In this document: positions 35,340-43,752 of the stretch, in pieces
Layout of the letters: the number at the start of each line of letters is the position of its first letter
How positions within the stretch are numbered: the first letter of the stretch is position 1
Assembly (NCBI RefSeq): GCF_002043095.1
Contig: NZ_MVOC01000044.1
Location: 62,001 to 126,000, forward strand
Reading direction: 5' to 3'
Source: Mycobacterium sp. AT1
GTDB lineage: Bacteria; Actinomycetota; Actinomycetes; Mycobacteriales; Mycobacteriaceae
DNA length: 64,000 bases
Position numbers and translations under genes: made by a program
The notes under the pieces: generated by a model
Told to the model about the DNA's origin: nothing
What the model saw: the letters and a program-made list of their open reading frames with translations, nothing else
The model's database searches: none

Positions 35340-36419
35340 CTAGGCCCAGCGGGTGGCTTCGACCTCGTCGGGCAGCGGCGTGTGCAACGGCACGTCGAGG
35401 CCGTCGTAGATGCCCGGCTTCTGCGTCGCCAGCCATTCGATCGCACCGAGCAGGCGGTTGGCTGCGGTGGTGTTGCCACCGTCGGCCCGGGTGCCTCCCG
35501 GCACGTCGGCGCGGCTGACGATGGTCAGCTGGGGGTCGCCGTCGACGATCACGCGGTGGTCGCCGACGCCCTCGTCGGGCTGTGGCCAATCCGGGGCGCA
35601 GGCCGGGTCGATGCGGGTGATGTGGTCGACGACGATGCGTTGCTTGCCGTCGGCCCAGCCGATGATCTTGAGCCGGAACGCGCCTTGCGTGCCCTTGTCG
35701 AAGCGGCCCATGACGTTCTCGACGGTCTCGTCGAGCGGCAGCCGTTCGACGACCTCGGTGATGTCGTCGATCTCGAGGCCGAGGCCCCGTCCGATCAGCC
35801 GGATGTTGCCACCCCAGACCATGGTCGGGATCGACGGCAGCAGCATCATCGGTGTCTCGTCCATGGCTCCCCCGAAGCCGCAGCTGACGCGGACGGCGTG
35901 CGGTTGGTCGTAGGTCGAGTAGTCGAAGATCTCCTGGCAGTGGATGGTCTTGATGCGCGTGCAGAGCCCGGCGGCCATGACGGCGAGCGCATCGTTGGCC
36001 CAGCCCGGGTCGACGCCGCTGACCAGCAGGGTGGAGCCGCCCTCATCGGCGGCGGCGGTCAGCCGGTCGACCCATTCTCGAGGTGCCGACCGCGGGTCGT
36101 AGAGGGAGTACAGCGACGGCGTGACGACGTGCGCGCCGGCCCGCAGGCAGCGCTCGATGTCGGCGACGGCGTCGTCGGGGCGGATGTCGCCGGAGGCCAT
36201 GTAGGCGACCGCGTCGCAGTCGGCGAGCGCGGCGTCGACGTCATCGGTGGCGAGGATTCCGGTCTCGACGTCGCGGCCGGCGAAGTTGGCGGCGTCGCGT
36301 CCCACCTTGTCCGGGGACGACGTGATCACGCCGGTCAGTTCCAGCCCGGGAAACGCCAGCGCGGATCGGATCGCCGTCGAGCCCATGTTTCCCGTTCCCC
36401 AGACCACCACGCGCCTCAT
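35340..36419 (-). CDS. Dihydrodipicolinate reductase-like NAD(P)-binding protein
   Basis: The 359-aa protein starts with a Rossmann fold: MRRVVVWGTGNMGSTAIRSAL (two blocks), then a dimerisation/substrate domain. The family (DapB-like, sometimes called 2,4-diaminopentanoate dehydrogenase-like) also has GVDPGWANDALAVMAAG and FDYSTYDQPHAVR. It is not lysine-pathway DapB: it is about 110 residues longer and lacks the dipicolinate HHxxK motif. The substrate is unknown. I prefer ATG 36419; the open frame to 36521 adds a non-homologous stretch. It converges with the PKS: both stops sit in the palindrome TAGGCCTA (35335-35342). It is divergent from fadE5, so shared regulation with fatty-acid genes is possible. 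Confidence 0.78.
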   Translation of the reverse strand: MRRVVVWGTGNMGSTAIRSALAFPGLELTGVITSSPDKVGRDAANFAGRDVETGILATDDVDAALADCDAVAYMASGDIRPDDAVADIERCLRAGAHVVTPSLYSLYDPRSAPREWVDRLTAAADEGGSTLLVSGVDPGWANDALAVMAAGLCTRIKTIHCQEIFDYSTYDQPHAVRVSCGFGGAMDETPMMLLPSIPTMVWGGNIRLIGRGLGLEIDDITEVVERLPLDETVENVMGRFDKGTQGAFRLKIIGWADGKQRIVVDHITRIDPACAPDWPQPDEGVGDHRVIVDGDPQLTIVSRADVPGGTRADGGNTTAANRLLGAIEWLATQKPGIYDGLDVPLHTPLPDEVEATRWA

Positions 36420-36567
36420 GCGCCTCACCCTAGCGGGCATGCTGGGGCAGCTAGTGGCAGACATCACATCCGGCGATATGCGCAGGTCAGATGGCATGAA
36501 GACGGTCGGCCAGCCGCCCAATCAACCGTCGGGTTGGTTAGCCAGCAGATATTTGCTCGACACTGCT

Positions 36568-36595
36568 TTGCGAACAAGTTACCAGCCGGTATAGT
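36568..36595 (+). promoter_or_regulatory. Predicted sigma-A-type promoter of fadE5
   Basis: TTGCGA (36568-36573) and TATAGT (36590-36595) with a 16-nt spacer fit a housekeeping mycobacterial promoter. Transcription would start near 36602, about 65 nt before the fadE5 GTG. Confidence 0.55.
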
Positions 36596-36602
36596 TGGCT
36601 GC

Positions 36603-36620
36603 AGTTACTGGTGGGTAACT
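36603..36620. promoter_or_regulatory. Palindrome AGTTAC-n6-GTAACT over the predicted fadE5 start site
   Basis: Perfect 6-bp arms, 36603-36608 and 36615-36620, separated by TGGTGG. A further AGTTAC lies at 36577-36582, inside the promoter spacer. The placement around the predicted transcription start fits a repressor operator. The arms resemble the AGTTAC ends of the repeats in the papA3-pks region. Confidence 0.5.
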
Positions 36621-36666
36621 TAGCCCGAGTACCCAACCGCAGACGCCATCTCATCGAGGAGAATTC

Positions 36667-38502
36667 GTGAGCCACTACAAGAGCAACGTCCGTGACCAGC
36701 TGTTCAACCTCTTCGAGGTGTTCGGCATGGACAAGGTGCTCGGCGAGGGGCCTTACGGCGACCTCGACGGCGACACCGCGCGCGAGATGCTGGCCGAGAT
36801 CACCCGGCTGGCCGAGGGACCCATCGCCGATTCGTTCGCCGACGGCGATCGCAACCCGCCGGTCTTCGACCCCGAGACGCACACGGTGACCCTGCCGGAG
36901 GCATTCAAGAAGTCGGTCCGCACGATCATCGACGGCGGCTGGGACAAGATCGGCCTCGACGAGGAGCTCGGCGGCATGCCGATGCCCCGCGCGCTGCAGT
37001 GGGCCCTGATGGAGAGCGTCCTCGGCGCCAACCCGGCCGTCTACATGTACTCGATGGGCGCCGGTTTCGCGCAGATCATGTACAACCAGGCCACCGAAGA
37101 GCAGAAGAAGTGGGCCATCCTTGCTGCCGAGCGCGGCTGGACCTCGACCATGGTGCTCACCGAGCCCGACGCCGGTTCCGACGTCGGCGCAGGCCGCACC
37201 AAGGCCGTCCAGCAGCCAGACGGCACGTGGCACCTGGACGGCGTGAAGCGCTTCATCACCTCCGGTGACGCCGACGACCTCGGCGAGAACATCCTGCACC
37301 TGGTGCTGGCACGCCCCGAGGGCGCCGGTCCCGGAACCAAGGGTCTTTCGCTGTTCTTCGTGCCGAAGTACCACTTCGACTTCGAGACCGGTGAGCCCGG
37401 CGAGCGCAACGGCGTCTACGTCACCAACCTCGAGCACAAGATGGGCCTCAAGGTCTCCGCGACGTGTGAGCTGTCGCTCGGCCAGCACGGCACCCCCGCC
37501 GTCGGTTGGCTCGTCGGCGAGGTGCACAACGGCATCGCGCAGATGTTCGAGGTCATCGAGCAGGCGCGAATGATGGTGGGCACCAAGGCCATCGCCACGC
37601 TGTCGACCGGCTACCTCAACGCGCTCGAGTACGCCAAGAGCCGCATCCAGGGTGCCGACCTGACCCAGATGACCGACAAGACCGCGCCTCGTGTGTCCAT
37701 CACGCATCACCCCGACGTCCGCCGGTCGCTGATGACCCAGAAGGCGTACGCGGAATCGCTTCGCGCGCTGTACCTCTACACCGCGACGTTCCAGGACGCC
37801 GAGGTCGCCAAGGCCGTCCACGGCGTCGACCCCGAGCTGGCAGGCAAGGTCAACGACCTGCTGCTCCCGATCGTCAAGGGTGTCGGCTCGGAGCAGGCCT
37901 ACGCCAAGCTGACCGAGAGCCTGCAGACCTTCGGCGGATCCGGCTTCCTGCAGGACTACCCGGTCGAGCAGTACATCCGCGACGCCAAGATCGACTCGCT
38001 CTACGAGGGCACCACCGCCATCCAGGCGCAGGACTTCTTCTTCCGCAAGATCGTCCGCGACAAGGGTGTTGCGCTGGGCTACATCGCGAACGAGATCGAG
38101 CAGTTCGTCAAGAACGAGTCCGGCAACGGCCGCCTCAAGGCCGAGCGCGAGCTGCTCGCCAACGCCTTGGCGGACGTGCAGGGCATGGCGGCCACGCTGA
38201 CCGGTTACCTGATGTCGGCGCAGGAGGATTCGGCCAACATCTACAAGGTAGGCCTCGGCTCGGTGCGCTTCCTCATGAGCGTCGGCGACCTGGTCCTCGG
38301 CTGGCTGCTGCAGAAGCAGGCCGTCGTGGCCATCGCCGCCCTCGACGAGGGTGCGAACGGTGCGGAAAAGTCCTTCTACGAGGGCAAGATCGCCGTCGCG
38401 TCGTTCTTCGCGAAGAACTTCCTGCCCCTGCTGGCCAGCACCCGTACGGTGCTCGACAACATCGACAACGAAGTGATGGAACTCGACGAGGCTGCGTTCT
38501 AA
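36667..38502 (+). CDS. fadE5: Acyl-CoA dehydrogenase FadE5
   Basis: A 611-aa FAD-dependent acyl-CoA dehydrogenase that performs the first step of beta-oxidation on a broad range of acyl chains. Features: the N-terminal helical part with AGFAQIMYNQATEEQKKWA, the flavin-contact stretch TMVLTEPDAGSDVGAGRTKA (20-residue block), KRFITSGDAD, and the catalytic glutamate E447 in LYEGTTAIQAQDF. The additional C-terminal domain after residue ~480 is typical of the 600-residue FadE class. GTG start at 36667 with AGGAG about 8 nt upstream. The homologue is Rv0244c. A strong terminator follows the stop, so it is probably monocistronic. Confidence 0.94.
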   Translation: MSHYKSNVRDQLFNLFEVFGMDKVLGEGPYGDLDGDTAREMLAEITRLAEGPIADSFADGDRNPPVFDPETHTVTLPEAFKKSVRTIIDGGWDKIGLDEELGGMPMPRALQWALMESVLGANPAVYMYSMGAGFAQIMYNQATEEQKKWAILAAERGWTSTMVLTEPDAGSDVGAGRTKAVQQPDGTWHLDGVKRFITSGDADDLGENILHLVLARPEGAGPGTKGLSLFFVPKYHFDFETGEPGERNGVYVTNLEHKMGLKVSATCELSLGQHGTPAVGWLVGEVHNGIAQMFEVIEQARMMVGTKAIATLSTGYLNALEYAKSRIQGADLTQMTDKTAPRVSITHHPDVRRSLMTQKAYAESLRALYLYTATFQDAEVAKAVHGVDPELAGKVNDLLLPIVKGVGSEQAYAKLTESLQTFGGSGFLQDYPVEQYIRDAKIDSLYEGTTAIQAQDFFFRKIVRDKGVALGYIANEIEQFVKNESGNGRLKAERELLANALADVQGMAATLTGYLMSAQEDSANIYKVGLGSVRFLMSVGDLVLGWLLQKQAVVAIAALDEGANGAEKSFYEGKIAVASFFAKNFLPLLASTRTVLDNIDNEVMELDEAAF

Positions 38503-38518
38503 GTCGAATCACGCGCTT

Positions 38519-38552
38519 GAGGCCCCCGCTGCGGCGGGGGCCTCTTGCGTTT
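38519..38552 (+). terminator. Intrinsic terminator after fadE5
   Basis: An 11-bp perfect GC-rich stem, GAGGCCCCCGC (38519-38529) with GCGGGGGCCTC (38534-38544), closed by the 4-nt loop TGCG and followed by TTGCGTTT. It begins 17 nt past the fadE5 stop. The T-rich tail is short but present, so this is one of the few canonical-looking terminators in the window. Confidence 0.85.
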
Positions 38553-38601
38553 CATAACCTCCGAACAGCTACCGCCCAGGTTTCATTGCGACCATGTAAA
38601 C

Positions 38602-40014
38602 GTGCACTTCTTGGCCGCTGATGCTCCTGCCACCTACCGCCACGGACTGTCGCTGCTGCAGGGCTGGTTGCCGCTGACGGTGCAAATCGTCGCGGTCGTG
38701 GTGGTGCTCGCCGCGCTTGGCTGGCGAACGCGTCGCTGGTGGTTGATCTGGGCGCCCGTCGCCGTCCTGGTGGGCATCGGTGCGGCCGCGTGGGCGCACT
38801 GGTACGTCGACTCCCAGGGCATGGCGGGTGATCCCGCACCCGACTCGCTGTGGGTGTGGACCGGCGTGACGGGATTCGCGCTCGCCGCAGCGGTATTCGG
38901 CTGGCGCGGAGTGAAGTGGCGCCGCGTGGCCGCGGTCGCCGCCGTGCCCCTGTGCCTGCTGAGCACGGGCCTGGCGCTCAACACCTGGGTGGGTTACTTT
39001 CCCACCGTCCAGATCGCCTGGAACCAACTGACCGCGGGCCCGCTGCCCGACGAGACGGACCTCGACACCGTGACCGCCATGCAGAAGGCCGGGACGGTGC
39101 TCGACCACGGCAGCGTGGTGCCGGTCGACATTCCCTCGGCCGCATCGGGATTCAAACACCGAACCGAGCTGGTCTACCTGCCCCCACGATGGTTTTCGTC
39201 CAACCCGGCGCCCAAGCTACCGGTGGTGATGATGATCGGCGGAGAGTTCAACACCCCCGCCGACTGGCTCCGCACCGGCAACGCCGCAGCCATCGTCGAC
39301 TCCTTCGCCCAATCCCACGGCGGCAACGCACCGGTGCTGGTCTTCGTCGACTCCGGCGGTTCGTTCAACAACGACACCGAATGCGTCAACGGCACCCGCG
39401 GGAACGTCGCCGACCACCTCACCAAGGACGTGGTGCCCTACGTCAACGCCACCTTCGGCACCAGCTCGGCAAGCGCCGACTGGGGCATCGTCGGCTGGTC
39501 CATGGGCGGCACCTGTGCCGTGGACCTGACCGTCATGCATCCCGAACTGTTCTCCCACTTCGTCGACATCGCCGGCGACACGGGCCCCAACGCAGGCACC
39601 AAGGATCAGACGGTCGCCCGGCTCTACGGCGGCAGCGAGGCCGCCTGGGCGCAGTTCGACCCGGCGACCGTCATGGCCAAACACGGCCCCTATCAAGGGG
39701 TCTCGGGCTGGTTCGCCATCTCCACCGACGCGCCGAAGAAGTTCAACATGCCGCACAGCGAGGGTGCCGTCGGGCTCGGCGGGCGCGACGCGGACGGCAT
39801 GCCCACCGATCAGACGCAGGCCGCCAACACGCTGTGCGGGCTCGGCAAGGCCAAGGGCATCACCTGCTCAGTGGTGCCGACGACGGGACGCCACGACTGG
39901 CCGTTGGCGACGCAGGTGTTCACCGCGGCGCTGCCCTGGCTGGCGGGGTCAATCCACACCCCCGGCGTCCAGCCCGTGCCGCTGCCTGCGGGGGCACCGG
40001 TCGCGGGAGTCTGA
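38602..40014 (+). CDS. Membrane-anchored alpha/beta-hydrolase (esterase D/Ag85-like)
   Basis: From GTG 38602 the product is 470 aa. The first ~120 residues contain three or four hydrophobic helices (LTVQIVAVVVVLAALGW, then WLIWAPVAVLVGIGAAAWA and others), and the remainder is an extracytoplasmic hydrolase domain. The domain has the esterase pattern LPVVMMIGGEFN, a nucleophile elbow GWSMGG with Ser300, and the late GRHDWPLATQVFTAALPWL with the probable catalytic His. The fold class is shared with mycolyltransferases (Ag85) and other putative esterases. The true start is uncertain: TTG 38611 is equally possible, and the open-frame start at 38545 lies inside the terminator. The substrate is unknown; lipid ester metabolism fits the context. 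Confidence 0.78.
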   Translation: MHFLAADAPATYRHGLSLLQGWLPLTVQIVAVVVVLAALGWRTRRWWLIWAPVAVLVGIGAAAWAHWYVDSQGMAGDPAPDSLWVWTGVTGFALAAAVFGWRGVKWRRVAAVAAVPLCLLSTGLALNTWVGYFPTVQIAWNQLTAGPLPDETDLDTVTAMQKAGTVLDHGSVVPVDIPSAASGFKHRTELVYLPPRWFSSNPAPKLPVVMMIGGEFNTPADWLRTGNAAAIVDSFAQSHGGNAPVLVFVDSGGSFNNDTECVNGTRGNVADHLTKDVVPYVNATFGTSSASADWGIVGWSMGGTCAVDLTVMHPELFSHFVDIAGDTGPNAGTKDQTVARLYGGSEAAWAQFDPATVMAKHGPYQGVSGWFAISTDAPKKFNMPHSEGAVGLGGRDADGMPTDQTQAANTLCGLGKAKGITCSVVPTTGRHDWPLATQVFTAALPWLAGSIHTPGVQPVPLPAGAPVAGV

Positions 40015-40950
40015 TCAGTCGTCGAGTTCGCGGAGCACCGCGCGCGTGCGCGCCCGCCCCTCGGGTGAGGAATCGAATGTGGCACCGACGTATTCGTCGA
40101 CGCCCGCCGCCTTCAGTTCGGCGAGCCGATCCCTGACGGTCGCCTCGTCGCCGATGATCGCGGCATCCTCGGGCCCGGCGTAGCCCTCGCGGTCGAGCAT
40201 CGCGCGGTAGGACGGAAGCACGCCGTACATCGAGAACTGCGCGGCGGCGTGCTTGCGGGCGCCGTCGACGTCGTCGGTGACGCTCACCGGCAGCGCGGCC
40301 ACCACCCGGACCGCGTCCTCGGGCCGTCCCGCGTCGGCGGCCGCCTGCCGCAACGTGGGGCTGACGTGGCCGGCGAGCGTCTTGGGCCCCGTCATCCAGG
40401 TGCACGTGCCTGCCGTCCGGCGACCGGCAATCCGCAGCAGCTGCGGACCGAGAGCCGCGATGTACACGTCGGGCTTCGGGGCTCCCGCGATCATCAGGGC
40501 ACCTCTGGTGGTGACGATTTGACCGGTCGCGTCGGCGGCCTCACCCGCCAGAAGTGGCAGCAGACCGTCGAGGTATTCGTTGAGCCTGCGCACCGGCTTG
40601 TCCCACGGGATGCCCCACATGCCCTCGGTGACCGCCTGATGAGTCATGCCGAGGCCCAGGATGAAGCGCCCGCCCGACACCAGGCTGACGGTCAGCGCGC
40701 GCTGCGCCATCTGCATGGGGTGCTGATTCTGGATGGGCACCACCCCGCTGGCCACCTCGATGTCGGGCACCTCGCGCAACGCCACCGCAAGAATCGTGAG
40801 AAGGTCTGGCTCATAGGGCATTTGGCTCATCCACAGCCGACGGAAGCCCTCCTCGTGCAATTGGGCGACGTTGCGCACGCAGGCGTCGACCGGATTGGAA
40901 CTGCCCGCATCGCCGAGTTGGCCGAACATGGAGATCTGCACGGTGTCCAT
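40015..40950 (-). CDS. F420-dependent LLM-class oxidoreductase
   Basis: A luciferase-like TIM-barrel protein of 311 aa. Family marks are FRRLWMSQMPYEPDLLTILAV (two blocks), the cis-peptide-bearing GGRFILGLGMTHQAVTEGMWG, and the C-terminal GDEATVRDRLAELKAAGVDEYVG. In mycobacteria such proteins use deazaflavin F420 and act on diverse substrates, so this one is a probable F420-dependent oxidoreductase of unknown substrate. Its stop is adjacent to the stop of the convergent esterase gene (tgatca). It is divergent from the tehA-like gene with 34 bp between starts. Confidence 0.82.
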   Translation of the reverse strand: MDTVQISMFGQLGDAGSSNPVDACVRNVAQLHEEGFRRLWMSQMPYEPDLLTILAVALREVPDIEVASGVVPIQNQHPMQMAQRALTVSLVSGGRFILGLGMTHQAVTEGMWGIPWDKPVRRLNEYLDGLLPLLAGEAADATGQIVTTRGALMIAGAPKPDVYIAALGPQLLRIAGRRTAGTCTWMTGPKTLAGHVSPTLRQAAADAGRPEDAVRVVAALPVSVTDDVDGARKHAAAQFSMYGVLPSYRAMLDREGYAGPEDAAIIGDEATVRDRLAELKAAGVDEYVGATFDSSPEGRARTRAVLRELDD

Positions 40951-40984
40951 CGAAGCACGAGTGCGTCCTGTTCAATGACGACCC

Positions 40985-42106
40985 ATGACCACTGAGGCCG
41001 CGCGACTCAAGAACTTCGGGCCGAACTGGTTCGCGTCGGTGATGGGCACCGGCATCGTCGCGACCGCGGGCGTCGGGCTGCCGATCCACGTCCCTGGTCT
41101 GCACGTCTTCTCCCGCGTGGTGTGGGTGGTGGCGACGGCGCTGCTCGTCGTGCTCCTCGTCGCGGTGACCGTGCAGCGCTTCCGTCATCCGACGATGGTG
41201 CGGGCGCATTCCAGGAATCCGCAGATGGCCCACTTCTTCGGAGCGGCCCCGATGGCGCTGATGACCGTTGGGTCTGGGGCGATCCTGATCGGCAAGGATC
41301 TGATCGGAACCCGCGTGGCGGTCGACCTGGCCTGGGTGCTCTGGACGACGGGCACCATCGGTGGGCTGTTCACCGCCGCGACGATCCCGTATCTGATGTT
41401 CACCCAGCACAACGTGGAACCCGACGCGGCGTTCGGCGGCTGGCTGATGCCGGTCGTCCCGCCGATGGTGTCCGCCGCCGCTGGCGCGCTGCTGGTCCCG
41501 CACATGGCCGCCGGCACCGGACGCACCACGATGCTCTACGGCTGCTACGCCATGTTCGGGCTGTCGCTGTTCGCGGCGCTGATCATCATCAGCATGATCT
41601 GGAGCAGGCTCGCCCTGTACGGCACGTCGGGCACGGCTCGGGTGCCGACGCTGTGGATCGTGCTGGGACCGCTGGGGCAGGGCATCACTGCGGCAGGTCT
41701 TCTCGGTGGCGTCGCGGCGCTGGCCGTGCCCGCCGACCTAGCCAGCGCGATGAACGTCTTCGCGGTCCTGTTCGGCGTCCCAGTGTGGGGATTCGCGCTG
41801 CTGTGGATCGTGTTGGCGACGGAGTTGACGGTGCGCACGCTGCGGCGCGGCATGCCGTTTGCGCTGACGTGGTGGAGCCTGACGTTCCCCGTCGGCACGT
41901 TCGTGACGGGTACCACGCAGCTGGCGGTGCACACCGGCCTGCCAGCGTTCAAGGTGGCGGCCGCCGTCGCCTACGCCGGCCTGCTGTGCACCTGGGGGCT
42001 GGTCGCGGTGTGGACGGCCCGCGGCAGCGTCCGAGGGAATCTGTTCGTCCCGCCGCCGGCGAACGCGGGGCCTGTGCGCGCGAAGAAGGACCCGCCGCCG
42101 GCCTAG
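40985..42106 (+). CDS. TDT/SLAC1-family transporter (TehA-like)
   Basis: A 373-aa membrane protein with about ten hydrophobic segments. The N-terminal FGPNWFASVMGTGIVATAG is the signature of the tellurite-resistance/dicarboxylate transporter (TDT) and SLAC1 family. Members carry anions such as dicarboxylates, sulfite or halides; the substrate cannot be assigned here. The tail after residue ~350 is hydrophilic and basic. ATG 40985 lies in the short divergent gap with the LLM gene. The gene end is followed by hairpin C, 13 nt past the stop. Confidence 0.85.
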   Translation: MTTEAARLKNFGPNWFASVMGTGIVATAGVGLPIHVPGLHVFSRVVWVVATALLVVLLVAVTVQRFRHPTMVRAHSRNPQMAHFFGAAPMALMTVGSGAILIGKDLIGTRVAVDLAWVLWTTGTIGGLFTAATIPYLMFTQHNVEPDAAFGGWLMPVVPPMVSAAAGALLVPHMAAGTGRTTMLYGCYAMFGLSLFAALIIISMIWSRLALYGTSGTARVPTLWIVLGPLGQGITAAGLLGGVAALAVPADLASAMNVFAVLFGVPVWGFALLWIVLATELTVRTLRRGMPFALTWWSLTFPVGTFVTGTTQLAVHTGLPAFKVAAAVAYAGLLCTWGLVAVWTARGSVRGNLFVPPPANAGPVRAKKDPPPA

Positions 42107-42119
42107 CCATCCGACGCCA

Positions 42120-42173
42120 AGTGTGGGCGCTATGCACGCCTGACGTCGATGTGCCGTACGTAAGGCCCACACT
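42120..42173. repeat. Intergenic hairpin C with CGTACGTAAG core
   Basis: Arms AGTGTGGGC (42120-42128) and GCCCACACT (42165-42173) pair perfectly. Next to the right arm is CGTACGTAAG (42155-42164), which pairs imperfectly, with G:T pairs, with GCTATGCACG just inside the left arm. The same ten bases occur at the same place in hairpin D (58201-58210). It lies between the convergent tehA-like and fadA2 genes. Confidence 0.75.
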
Positions 42174-42192
42174 CGCCGCAGGCATGAAGAGA

Positions 42193-42238
42193 GCCCCGTG
42201 TTGCCGTCGGGTCGGGGGGGCTGACGGCAACACGGAGC
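42193..42238 (-). terminator. Predicted terminator hairpin downstream of fadA2
   Basis: CCGTGTTGCCGTC (42196-42208) and GACGGCAACACGG (42223-42235) form a perfect 13-bp stem; two more pairs extend it past one mismatch. The loop is 14 nt. Read on the minus strand it ends in CTCTCTTC. It lies 45 nt past the fadA2 stop and so probably terminates fadA2; together with hairpin C it separates fadA2 from the convergent gene. Confidence 0.7.
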
Positions 42239-42282
42239 TACAAGTCATATCGACGCGTGGTCGCGAGGCGTTACACCCGAGA

Positions 42283-43602
42283 TCAAGCCTCCAGAATTGC
42301 GGTGACGCCCTGGCCACCAGCTGCGCAGATCGAGATGAGCCCGCGGACCGGCTTGCCCGTCTCGGCCTTCTTCTCGGCCAGCTGCTTGGCCAGCTGGGCG
42401 ACGATGCGACCGCCGGTGGCCGCGAACGGGTGACCCGCCGCCAGCGAGGATCCGTTGACGTTGAGCTTGGACCTGTCGATGCTGCCCAGCGCCGCGTCGA
42501 GGCCCAGCCGCTCCTTGCAGTACTCCTCGGACTCCCACGCACTCAGCGTCGCGAGCACCACAGAGGCGAACGCCTCGTGAATCTCGTAGAGATCGAAGTC
42601 CTGCAGCGTCAACCCGTTTCGGGCCAGCAGCCGCGGCACCGCGTAGGTGGGCGCCATCAGCAGACCGTCGGGGCCGTTGACGTAGTCGACGGCAGCGGTC
42701 TCCCCGTCGACGAAGTACGCCAGCACCGGCAACGAGTGCGCCTGCGCCCACTCCTCGCTGGCCAGCAGCGCGACCGAGGCGCCGTCGGTCAGCGGTGTCG
42801 AGTTGCCCGCCGTCATGGTGGCGTCGCCGTTCTTCACGCCGAAGACGGGCTTGAGCTTGGCCAGCTTCTCGGCCGTCGAATCGGCGCGCAGGTTGTTGTC
42901 GCGGTACAGACCGAGGAACGGGCTGACCAGGTCGTCGAAGAAGCCGCGGTCGTAGGCGGCGGCCATGTTCTGGTGGCTGGCCGCGGCGAGGGCGTCCTGG
43001 TCGACGCGCTTGACGCCGAACTCCTTGGCGGTGATGGCGGCGTGGTCGCCCATCGACAGCCCGGTGCGCGGCTCGCCGTTGGTCGGGATCTCGACGCCGA
43101 CGGCGGCGGGCAGCTTGCCGACCAACTTGAGGCGGTCGACGTTGGACTTGGCGCGGCGCAGGCCGAGCAGGACGCGGCGCAGGTCGTCGCCGAAGGCGAT
43201 GGGTGCGTCCGAGGTGGTGTCGACGCCACCGGCGATGGCCGAGTCGTACTGCCCGAGCGCGATGCCGTTGGCCACCGCGATGGCCGACTGCAGACCCGTG
43301 CCGCAGGCCTGCTGCAGGTCGTACGCCGGGGTGTACGGGGACAGCGCGCTGCCGAGCACGCATTCCCGCATGAGGTTGAAGTCGCGACTGTGCTTGAGCA
43401 CGGCTCCGCCGACGACCGCGCCGATGCGCTCGCCCTTCAGGCCAAACCGGTCGACGAGTCCGCCGAGCGCGGCGGTGAACATGTCCTGATTCGACGCATT
43501 GGCGTAGGCGCCGTCGGAGCGCGCGAAGGGGATCCGGTTTCCGCCGAGAATGGCTACTCGTCGGGCTGCCTTGCTGGGCGACTGGGTGTCGGCCACGTTC
43601 AT
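42283..43602 (-). CDS. fadA2: Acetyl-CoA acetyltransferase FadA2 (thiolase)
   Basis: A 439-aa thiolase from ATG 43602. Visible are RVAILGGNRIPFARSDGAYA, the acyl-accepting cysteine C100 in LQQACGTGLQSA, GGVDTTSDAP, the conserved LSMGDHAAITAKEFG, and near the C-terminus GHPFAATGGR (catalytic His) and CAAGGQG (second Cys). It shortens or condenses acyl-CoA in fatty-acid metabolism; sequence alone does not fix the direction. Several starts are possible (ATG 43641, ATG 43608, ATG 43602, GTG 43596); 43602 gives the length of Rv0243. The gene is divergent from fabG4 with a palindrome between them (43655-43670). Confidence 0.9.
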   Translation of the reverse strand: MNVADTQSPSKAARRVAILGGNRIPFARSDGAYANASNQDMFTAALGGLVDRFGLKGERIGAVVGGAVLKHSRDFNLMRECVLGSALSPYTPAYDLQQACGTGLQSAIAVANGIALGQYDSAIAGGVDTTSDAPIAFGDDLRRVLLGLRRAKSNVDRLKLVGKLPAAVGVEIPTNGEPRTGLSMGDHAAITAKEFGVKRVDQDALAAASHQNMAAAYDRGFFDDLVSPFLGLYRDNNLRADSTAEKLAKLKPVFGVKNGDATMTAGNSTPLTDGASVALLASEEWAQAHSLPVLAYFVDGETAAVDYVNGPDGLLMAPTYAVPRLLARNGLTLQDFDLYEIHEAFASVVLATLSAWESEEYCKERLGLDAALGSIDRSKLNVNGSSLAAGHPFAATGGRIVAQLAKQLAEKKAETGKPVRGLISICAAGGQGVTAILEA

Positions 43603-43654
43603 CTCCATTGGTTGAATGTGGTTGCTGGTGTCGAGCGTCATACTACCTACCGTT

Positions 43655-43670
43655 CTTACTCTGGAGTAAG
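43655..43670. promoter_or_regulatory. Palindrome CTTACTC-TG-GAGTAAG between fadA2 and fabG4
   Basis: Perfect 7-bp arms around a 2-bp centre, in the divergent promoter region of fadA2 and fabG4. This is a typical TetR-type operator shape. The right half, GAGTAAGTT, is identical to the motif repeated twice before pks. It overlaps the likely promoters of both genes. Confidence 0.6.
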
Positions 43671-43752
43671 TTCGTGACCGATACGACAATCTCGCGCGGT
43701 GCTGGGTACCCCACTCCCGCACGCACTACCCGTCTCCTCGAAAGGCAGCTCT

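Noticed and set aside
40985..42106. Tellurite resistance determinant
   Set aside because: The TehA name is historical. The family transports various anions, and no tehB partner is present.
41122..43677. An 851-codon plus-strand open frame
   Set aside because: It runs through the tehA-like gene in another frame and opposite to fadA2. The product is Arg/Gly-rich without domain features, and both covered genes have clear families. It is a shadow of high GC content.
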